DNA from: Helicobacteraceae bacterium
Lineage (GTDB): Bacteria; Campylobacterota; Campylobacteria; Campylobacterales; Sulfurimonadaceae
Reading direction: 5' to 3'
Assembly: GCA_027083665.1 (NCBI GenBank)
Contig: JALWNV010000364.1
Location: 1 to 8,670, forward strand
Length of the DNA stretch: 8,670 bases
Shown: piece by piece, positions 1-6,300 of the stretch
Layout: each line of letters starts with the position of its first letter
How positions within the stretch are numbered: the stretch's first letter is position 1
Position numbers and translations under genes: made by a program
The notes under the pieces: generated by a model
Told to the model about the DNA's origin: nothing
Databases searched by the model: none
What the model saw: the letters and a program-made list of their open reading frames with translations, nothing else

Positions 1-724
1 CGGGCTTTCTGAGGGCCCGTTCGCTCGCTTCGATCGCGCTTACCTGCTCATCGGGCAGCATGAACGGCAGCCGCATCGCCCAGCCGCGCCAGTCGCCGGT
101 GAGGGGACGGAGGGCTTTGAAGTAGCGCCGTTTGCCTTTGAGCGAGCGCATATAGCTGTAGAGCTCGGCGTATTTCAGGGCGTGGCGCTGCTGCGGGGTC
201 CACTCCTTGGGCGGGACATCCGTGGGGAAATGCACCGAGACAAGCGCGTCGGCGACGGCGGCGGGAAGCCCGTCGCGCAGAAGATTGTCTCGGGTGACGT
301 AGCGCTGCACCAGTTTCTGCATGACATCCGTGCGGAGTTTGGTTCTGTATTTGGGTGTCAGGGTACCCGCGGCGGGAATGCGCTGCGGGTGGCTTATCTG
401 GCATTTGCCCTGCCGGCAGTCGATACGCCCGTAGAAAGTCCGGCGTTCGCCGATGACGAATGCGCGCAACATATAGGGTTTGGGATGAAACAGCACCCCT
501 TCGATCCGGTGGCCGAAATTGTGCACATACAAAGAGAGCGTAACGGTTTTCGGCGTACGGTGTACGGATTCGACCGTGGCGTCGATGGCCTGCTCCGCTC
601 CGACTTTGATACGGGGGTAAAGCCGTCGGTCTTCGAAGCGTACGGGTGCGATAACGGCAAGTTCTGCCGTGGTGAAAACGCCGAGTTTTTTGAATTTGGC
701 TATATCGTCTCGTTCGATCTGCAT
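1..724 (-). CDS. recG: ATP-dependent DNA helicase RecG, N-terminal part (truncated by window edge)
   Basis: RecG unwinds branched DNA and regresses stalled replication forks in the cytoplasm. The frame opens with ATG at 724-722 and runs without a stop to the window edge, giving 241 residues. Seen: an N-terminal LGV..TAELA...P..FEDRRL segment (residues 14-35); a wedge/OB-fold-like region (about 50-120) with VESVHRTPKTV, GERRTFYGRI and HPQRI..AGTLTPKYRT; a linker motif LPAAVADALVSVHFP (153-167); and LPFMLPDEQ (219-227), which in RecG lies just before helicase domain 1. The Walker A and DEAD-type motifs would lie beyond the edge, so their absence is not damage. The N-terminus is short and begins almost directly with the LGV..TAELA segment. 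No strong Shine-Dalgarno precedes the ATG. The gene diverges from hpf. Recognition is from remembered family motifs; another OB-fold helicase is unlikely. Confidence 0.87.
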   Translation of the reverse strand, partial: MQIERDDIAKFKKLGVFTTAELAVIAPVRFEDRRLYPRIKVGAEQAIDATVESVHRTPKTVTLSLYVHNFGHRIEGVLFHPKPYMLRAFVIGERRTFYGRIDCRQGKCQISHPQRIPAAGTLTPKYRTKLRTDVMQKLVQRYVTRDNLLRDGLPAAVADALVSVHFPTDVPPKEWTPQQRHALKYAELYSYMRSLKGKRRYFKALRPLTGDWRGWAMRLPFMLPDEQVSAIEASERALRKP

Positions 725-754
725 AAGGTATTTTAGCGCTTTTTTTACGAAAAG

Positions 755-795
755 ATTTGAAAGATGGCAAGGTGAGCTATGTTATAATTTGCACG
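755..795 (+). promoter_or_regulatory. Probable sigma-70 type promoter of hpf (extended -10)
   Basis: A perfect TATAAT at 783-788 is preceded by TG at 780-781, forming the extended -10 pattern TGnTATAAT. The best -35-like hexamer, TTGAAA at 757-762, is 20 bases upstream, too far for normal spacing, so the extended -10 probably does the work. This is typical of Campylobacterota vegetative promoters. Transcription would start near 795, leaving a leader of about 29 nt before hpf. The TTATAA core is palindromic, so a weak -10 (TATAAC, 786-781) can also be read toward recG, but no convincing -35 supports it. Confidence 0.65.
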
Positions 796-811
796 ATTTT
801 CCAATAATTTC

Positions 812-816
812 AAAGG
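812..816 (+). promoter_or_regulatory. Ribosome binding site of hpf
   Basis: AAAGG lies 7 bases before the ATG at 824 and is the only Shine-Dalgarno-like sequence in the short leader. It supports the chosen hpf start. Confidence 0.6.
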
Positions 817-823
817 TTTCAAG

Positions 824-1357
824 ATGAATGTTTCATTGACAGGAAGAGGGATCGAACTGACCGATCCTATCAAAGAGTATCTGCAAAGCGCGATCGATTC
901 GCTCGACAAGTTCAACCTCGATATCATTTCGGTCAACGCTGTGGCGTCCAAGCAGAGTAAAGGCAAAAAACAGGGAATTTCCATCGAATTCACAATCAAT
1001 CTGTCGGGGAAAAATACGGTGGTCATCAAACAAAGCGACGACGATATGTATGCCGCCGTCGATATCGCGCTCGATCGTGCCCAAAAGGCGCTGCGCCGCC
1101 TGCACGACAAGATCAACGATCACCGTAACGAGAGCATCAACGAAGCCAAGGCGGAAATCCCCGACGTCAAGGAAGTCGCCGAGTCTATGGAGGACGAGAT
1201 CGTTCCCGTCGAACTGGATCTGTATAAACCGAGAGAGGTCGCCGACGTGCTCGAAGAGCTCAAAGAGAGCGACAAACAGTTCGAAATCTTTATCGACATG
1301 GACGGCAAAACCCGCGTGCTTTACAAGCGCAACGACGGCCGGTTCGGACTCTATTAA
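824..1357 (+). CDS. hpf: Long-form ribosome hibernation promoting factor (HPF / S30AE family)
   Basis: Binds the 30S decoding region and, in long-form HPFs, dimerises 70S ribosomes into inactive 100S particles during slow growth or stress; cytoplasmic. The product has 177 residues. An N-terminal S30AE domain occupies about residues 1-103 (start MNVSLTGRGIELTDPIKEYL, then SIEFTINL and DDDMYAAVDIALDRAQKALR). An acidic, poorly conserved linker covers about 104-122. The C-terminal dimerisation domain (about 123-177) shows DLYKPREVADVLEEL and ends FIDMDGKTRVLYKRNDGRFGLY-like, matching the family's hallmark YRR-DG-xGL ending. Two domains make this the long form rather than the short enterobacterial HPF or YfiA. 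The ATG is supported by AAAGG 7 bases upstream. The gene appears monocistronic, diverging from recG and converging on the pilin operon. Confidence 0.93.
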   Translation: MNVSLTGRGIELTDPIKEYLQSAIDSLDKFNLDIISVNAVASKQSKGKKQGISIEFTINLSGKNTVVIKQSDDDMYAAVDIALDRAQKALRRLHDKINDHRNESINEAKAEIPDVKEVAESMEDEIVPVELDLYKPREVADVLEELKESDKQFEIFIDMDGKTRVLYKRNDGRFGLY

Positions 1358-1363
1358 CTTTTA

Positions 1364-1382
1364 AGGATGGCAACGCCATCCT
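1364..1382. terminator. Hairpin between convergent genes, possible terminator or repeat-associated stem
   Basis: AGGATGGC (1364-1371) and GCCATCCT (1375-1382) form a perfect 8-bp stem with an AAC loop, starting 6 bases after the hpf stop. No T-run follows on either strand, so it is not a canonical intrinsic terminator. It could still end or stabilise hpf mRNA. The arm AGGATGG can also pair with the distant CCATCCT at 1433-1439, on the far side of the tandem array. Confidence 0.45.
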
Positions 1383-1440
1383 ACCATTCACCATTCACCA
1401 TTCACCATTCACCATTCACCATTCACCATTCACCATCCTA
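1376..1440. repeat. Heptanucleotide tandem array flanked by 8-bp direct repeats
   Basis: Seven perfect copies of CCATTCA occupy 1384-1432 with no interruption. They are bounded by the direct repeat CCATCCTA at 1376-1383 and at 1433-1440. The left flank is also the right arm of the hairpin at 1364-1382. The right flank supplies the stop codon (TAG on the minus strand, 1440-1438) of the last prepilin-like gene. Perfect copy identity implies recent slippage or strong homogenisation. It looks like a short tandemly repeated repetitive (STRR) element. It is not a CRISPR, having no spacers and a unit of only 7 bp. Confidence 0.92.
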
Positions 1441-1959
1441 TAGTTTCTGCAATGTCCTGCGGTGAAAGCGGATCGGTTCGTTGAGGTTGAGCGAAGAGGC
1501 GGACGTGACGATGACGTCGATCAGCATCGTGCCGTGCTCTTGAGGTGTCGCCACCTGTGCCAGAAGATTTGCGCCTTTGCACGACGCGGGGAGGTTGGAA
1601 AGACGGTCGGCTCCCAGTGACGGGTCGTCTGACCATACATAGCGTATCGTTGTCGTGATATCGAACATTTTTCCGCTGCCGCCGGTGGGATAGGTAGAGT
1701 TGATGGTCGTGATACAGCCGTTTGTCCGGTTTTGTCCGGTGACAGCGAGGACAGCGTATTCCGTCGCACTGTACGTCAACAGTCTCGCTTGTTCATTCAG
1801 GTACTCGTAGACCGTCCTTTGGTTCGACTCTGCAGTGTAGGAAAGCATCTTCAGCAACATCATCGAGAGCAGCAGCATCAAAAATACGGCGGCGATCAGC
1901 GCGAATCCGCTACGGCCGAATGTACGGCTTTTTGTTAGAAAACGAATTTTTGTTTGCAT
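1438..1959 (-). CDS. PilX/MshP-like minor prepilin
   Basis: Predicted minor component of a type IV pilus or pseudopilus, inserted in the inner membrane and processed by prepilin peptidase. It has 173 residues, with a long basic leader of 18 residues ending RSG, a cleavage site G18|F, then a hydrophobic helix ALIAAVFLMLLLSMMLLKML (about 20-39). Mature position 5 is Ala, not the usual Glu, as in the PilX/MshP/GspK-type family. The body follows with AESNQRTVYEYLNEQARLLTYSATEYA, a typical helical extension, and two cysteines (in NGCIT and PASCKG) that could pair. ATG 1959 is the first possible ATG, because an in-frame TGA lies at 1977-1975; AAAGG sits 11 bases upstream. It overlaps the preceding gene by 25 nt and is last in the operon. 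Its stop codon lies in the flank of the tandem array. MshP identity is inferred from fold type and position. Confidence 0.78.
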   Translation of the reverse strand: MQTKIRFLTKSRTFGRSGFALIAAVFLMLLLSMMLLKMLSYTAESNQRTVYEYLNEQARLLTYSATEYAVLAVTGQNRTNGCITTINSTYPTGGSGKMFDITTTIRYVWSDDPSLGADRLSNLPASCKGANLLAQVATPQEHGTMLIDVIVTSASSLNLNEPIRFHRRTLQKL

Positions 1960-2705
1960 ACGCTCGCATTCCTTTCACCCGTGAAATTGCTATGTTCCAT
2001 ACACAGCTTGATGATAAACCCGCCGGCGTTGCCTTTGAAGTTCATAATACTGAAGTTCGATATGCCGTCGGCCATGAGATAGTTGACGGGAGCGGTGTTC
2101 GTCCACGGTTTGAACGTCGAAAGCGTCAATGTTTTCGCACTGCTGTTGTAGACGATCGAATAGGCGAACTCGGAAACGATATAGTGTTCACTTCCTTTCC
2201 AAATCGAACGCGAGAGGATGAAAGCGTTCCTCGTTCCCGTCGTATCGCTTGTCGAGATGGGGTACATTACACCGTTGAGAGTGTAAAACAGCGAGTTGCC
2301 CATTGCGTCGTTTTGTTTGAAAAAGAGCGCATATTTTCCGCCGGATCCGTTGAAAACCGTCATGTCGGTGCCGGGCGACTCGATCAGCGTTTTGTTGGAG
2401 TCGGTTTCATGGCCGATATCCGCGACACCGCTCCATGTACCGTTGTTCCAGCCGTCGGTGTCTCTGCCGACCCATCGAATGCCGTTGGCGATAAGTTGTG
2501 TGGATTCGGGAATGCGTTCCCGAAGGCGGTTGGCGATCTCTTCGATCAAGGTTTGTGTTTTTTCCTCTTTATCGGTCGTATCGATCGTATTGCTATAGTT
2601 GTTATAGATCTGCAGATACAATTCGACGCCGAATTTTGCCAGAATCGCCATGACGACGATGACGAAAATGAGTTCGACCATGGTAAACGCGTTACGGCGG
2701 TTCAT
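1935..2705 (-). CDS. MshO/PilW-like minor prepilin
   Basis: Predicted minor pilin acting at the inner membrane and pilus base or tip. The product has 256 residues with a short leader MNRRNA, then the class III prepilin motif FTMVELIFVIVVMAILAKFG with Glu at mature position 5. The residue before the cleavage point is Ala, not Gly. A helix continues through VELYLQIYNNYSNTID. The segment EEIANRLRERIPESTQL..GIRWVGRDTDGW resembles MshO/PilW-type proteins, which carry an (A)NRLR-RIP-S block before a beta-rich head. Two cysteines near the C-terminus (in IKLCMEH and ASVCKQK, 15 residues between them) could form a pilin-style disulfide loop. The ATG is supported by AAGGGA six bases upstream. It overlaps the upstream gene by ATGA (4 nt), a classic coupling junction, and its own 3' end overlaps the next gene by 25 nt. 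Confidence 0.82.
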   Translation of the reverse strand: MNRRNAFTMVELIFVIVVMAILAKFGVELYLQIYNNYSNTIDTTDKEEKTQTLIEEIANRLRERIPESTQLIANGIRWVGRDTDGWNNGTWSGVADIGHETDSNKTLIESPGTDMTVFNGSGGKYALFFKQNDAMGNSLFYTLNGVMYPISTSDTTGTRNAFILSRSIWKGSEHYIVSEFAYSIVYNSSAKTLTLSTFKPWTNTAPVNYLMADGISNFSIMNFKGNAGGFIIKLCMEHSNFTGERNASVCKQKFVF

Positions 2706-3382
2706 AAATCGTCCCTTGTATAATACTTGGTACTGCCGATATTTGCGGAAAAGACCCAGAGGCTCAGTACCGGATTGTTCGTCGCCGTCGAAGAAGTGAC
2801 ATCGAGACGTGCGGTCTTGAGGTTGGTCCGTCCAGCCGTAGTCGTTTTTGAAAAGTTGAAGTTGCTGCTTCCGCCGCCGTCGCTGACATAACCGCTGCTG
2901 ACAGCGGCGGTATAGACGCTTTTGTAGCCCTGCGCTCCGGTATCGGAGAGCAAAGACGAATCGACAGCCGCGATACCGCTCAACGCGCCGGACGCCGGCG
3001 CGGTAACGCTGTTGTAAAAGAGCCGATGATAGGAGGCGGACGCATCTCCGGAGAGTGCTCCTGTCCCTTTGACCGGCGCGACCATTCCGACTCTGATACG
3101 GGATTTCGCATCGGTTCTCGAAAGGTTGTCGGTACCGGGAGCCGTCGCGTCAAGCACAAATGAGCGGTTCGTGTCGTCGATGGAGTTATCATCCCAGGGG
3201 TAGGAAATGATACGAAAAGCTTCCCCTGCCGCAGCGGCGACCACCTCTTGTTTGAGGTACTCCTCCGTCCCTTTGGAGTTGCTGCTGATCATCTGCGGCA
3301 CCGCCGTCACCACGATGGCGATCAGGACAATGGCGATGATGAGCTCTATCAGGGAGAAGGCTCCCCTCTGGGAGTTTACCAC
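2702..3382 (-). CDS. MshD/PilV-like minor prepilin
   Basis: Predicted minor pilin of a type IV pilus, inner-membrane anchored before assembly. The product has 226 residues. A leader MVNSQRGA is followed by FSLIELIIAIVLIAIVVTAVP, a prepilin N-terminal helix with Glu at mature position 5; Ala precedes the cleavage point. Then come LKQEVVAAAAGEAFRIISYPWDDNSID, resembling the MshD-type block where a helix is followed by an aromatic-D-(E/D)-N-S turn, and a Ser/Gly/Thr-rich head ending in beta-like segments (ARLDVTSS, VLSLWVFSANIG). I see no cysteine. The start is GTG (3382-3380), chosen because AGGAGG lies 5 bases upstream and the leader fits. The gene overlaps the giant upstream gene by 7 nt and the next by 4 nt. 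MshD assignment rests on this block and operon context; generic prepilin is certain. Confidence 0.82.
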   Translation of the reverse strand: MVNSQRGAFSLIELIIAIVLIAIVVTAVPQMISSNSKGTEEYLKQEVVAAAAGEAFRIISYPWDDNSIDDTNRSFVLDATAPGTDNLSRTDAKSRIRVGMVAPVKGTGALSGDASASYHRLFYNSVTAPASGALSGIAAVDSSLLSDTGAQGYKSVYTAAVSSGYVSDGGGSSNFNFSKTTTAGRTNLKTARLDVTSSTATNNPVLSLWVFSANIGSTKYYTRDDL

Positions 3383-6300
3383 TCGATCCTCCTCGGGCGT
3401 TGCGTCGCATCGACGGCGTCGGAGTCGGCTCCGGAGCCCTGATTATGAAGGGTGCCGCTGTTGATTTCGAGCGGCACGTCGACAGTCGTTGCGGCGGCAT
3501 CATAGCGGTTGTAGATCAGCCACGGCTGTGTCGAAATCTTGATCGTGGCCCGATAAGGGAAATCGTTTCCGCCGTAATTATAGTTGATATACTGGATGCC
3601 GTTGGTGGCTGCGGCATTATACCCCAGTGTCAGGTCGCTGAAATTGTACTGGCTGATGCCTGTGATATTGCCGTCACGTGTCTGATGGAGGTTGTTTTTG
3701 TACCAGTAGAACGCGTCCTTGCTCCTATCGGCGTTCCCGCTTCCTGTGAACGTCCCGCTGAGTGTCGCATTGTCTTCGATTCCCGGGTTGACATCATAAT
3801 AGAATTCGTAATAGACGGGCAATGACCCGGCCGCGCTTGAGACGCGATAGCGCGGCGCATGCAGTCTTCCGTAGAGGAAAGTGGCACTACCCGTGCCTTC
3901 TTTGCCGCCTTTGATCGTATCCGAGATACCTTTTGCCGTGTCGGTATAGGTGGATTCGACGCTAACATTGATGTCAGAACCTTTGATAATGAACGGATTG
4001 ACCGGCTTGGTCGTATCACGGGTTCCGCGTATCGCGAGGTTTTTGTTGAAGTCGGGATCAGCGGCGACGAGGTCGTGTTCACCGTTGGCGAAGTCCGGCT
4101 GTCCAAACCCGAGAAGGTTGTCGATTGTATGTGTCTGCACCGTCGCTCCGCCTGTGTTGACCGACGGCAAGAAAGCAATATCGACATCGACCGGGTTTTC
4201 ATAATAGACGTTCGAACCGTCCGGCTGCCTGAAGTTGACGGTAGTGGAACCTTTCGCATTTTTCGCTACGATTTTTACATCGAATGAGGCGGACATATTC
4301 CAGTCGTTCGAGACATAGGTAAATGCCGAATCTTTGTGGTTTTTCAATGTGACTCCGGTCACTTGGAAGTGGTCGGGAATAAAGGTCATATTGATATCAC
4401 CGCAGATTTTGAACCCGTTGGGTGTCGAGAGTGTCTCATGCGGAGGGTTGTTACAGTTTTGGTTGAGGCTGTAGCCGTTGATGATATCGACGGCACCCCA
4501 GTCGGAGTCGGTTATCTTGACATCGATATTGCCGACGTCGTCGTAGGTGATGTCGGCGACATCGTGCTGGCCGCCGCGTGTACTGATACCGTCAGTCATG
4601 TTGAAGTCCAGTGAGCCGTACCCGACCGCGCCGGAAAGAAGCCCGCCGTTGTCAACACTGCCGTCTCCCATATAGCGGGTGGCCGTCAGGGAGAGGTTGC
4701 TTTTGGTCTGGTTGTAATGTGTCGTGCCTTGCGTCGTGCCGTTGGCGCCGCTCATCGCGTAGAGGGTCAGACGGGTGTCGGTGGCGGAGTGCAGCAGGTG
4801 CATGGACTTCCCTGCAGGCGGAACCGCTGTAAAATGGTGTGGTCGTACGGCAAACTTGTCGCTCATATGATAACGGTAGTATTTGCCCTGCGCGATCGGA
4901 CCGCCCTCCCATCTGGCAGCACCTGTTCCGGCACAATCCGCATACGGTGCGAGAATCAGTCCGCCGCTGCTGTTCTGGTCCGCACAGTACTGGACACGTA
5001 CGTACATCTCTTTGTAGGCTTCGTTGACCGTATAGGTCTGTGTCTTGGCATTGATATAGGATGCGTCGAAATCGTGCCAGACGTTTTCATACGGATGGTG
5101 ATTGCCGTTCTCGTCATACCAGTAGAGCTGATATTTAGCTTCGATTCCCGGCTTGAGACCGAGGGTCATTCCGTCGGCGTTGAGGCTGGTGATCATCAGT
5201 TCAAACGGCTTGCCGACGATCTTGGTCGAAATGTTTTGATCGTTCATCCTTCCGTCCCCGTTGGTATCGCCGCGGAAATTATCCCAGGCGCCGAACGGAC
5301 CGGTTTTGTAAACCTCGCCGCCCCCGTAGACGGCGCAGTTTCCACGTAGTTTGATCCAGCTGAGTTCATGGTTGTTACAGCCGCCGCCGGTACCGGCAGA
5401 CAGTGCATATCGAATCTGATCGGGCGTTCCTTGCTGTTTATAGCTCGGGTCTTGAAGGTTGGAAGGATTTTTGGCATCAAACTGGTTGATGATTGTCTGG
5501 TATCCGTTTCCGTCTTTCAGGTTCCGCTCAAGACGAATATACAGATGGTTGGGATCGCGAGCGTCGACCGTCATTTTATAGCGACCGGAGAAATATCCGC
5601 CGGCGGGAACCGGATCGCTCAATTTGTTTGCAAGCGGCGGCGTTAACGTCGTAGTACCGGCAAGGTATTCATATCCGTTCAACCCGCTGCCGTCTCCTCT
5701 GATGCTTACAGCATTAACGTACTGATCGTTGATGCCGCCGATTTTCCCTTCATTGGGTTTCGCAAAGTTGCCGAACTCATCGAGCCCGAGTCCGAGCCAA
5801 CCTCCTTCAAAACCGTCTTTCTTCGGACTTATGACGGTCATCTGTGCATATCCCAATGAGCCGCCAAGCGCTCCCGGAGTGGGGGAATCCCCGACAGAGG
5901 AGTCGAAAAGGACATTGACGATGCCGTCCGCACCCCAGTCCCCCATGAAATTGCTTCCGTGATACTCTGTGTAGTTGCTGCCATCCGAACATCCGCCGTA
6001 TGCGTAATAGTCGAATTCGACAATAATGAGATTGTATTTCGTATCGAACGTGTAGTCTTTCGTAATAACAGTCGACAGATTGTGTGAACGATCCGTAAGC
6101 CTTAAGCGGGAGTCGCCTCCAACCTGTACAACTTTCGGTGTGAACCCGCCTGATGCTTTGAGTACCCGCCATTTGCTGTCTAGCCCGTTGCTGAAGTCGT
6201 CTTCGAAACATATCGGCGCGTCTTCCTGGCGCTTGATCTTGATCTCGGTGCGGTTGATATCACCGAGGCAGGCGCCGCTGGAAGGATCGGTGAGCTGGAC

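Noticed and set aside
182..736. 184-residue plus-strand frame opposite recG
   Set aside because: Antisense shadow with no recognisable motif; the RecG reading explains the region.
48..770. 240-residue minus-strand frame overlapping recG
   Set aside because: Low-complexity Arg/Pro/His-rich translation in another frame of the region whose frame from 724 gives clear RecG motifs.
763..780. Sigma-54 promoter before hpf (TGGCA ... GC)
   Set aside because: The GG (766-767) and GC (776-777) are 8 bases apart instead of the required 10, and a good extended -10 lies just downstream.
1364..1390. Canonical rho-independent terminator
   Set aside because: The stem is perfect but neither strand has a T-tract after it, so it is listed only as a possible terminator.
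1383..1440. CRISPR array
   Set aside because: The repeats are 7 bp, contiguous and without spacers.
1920..2723. 267-residue plus-strand frame
   Set aside because: Lies wholly antisense to the MshO-like prepilin, which has a proper prepilin N-terminus, RBS and coupled junctions.
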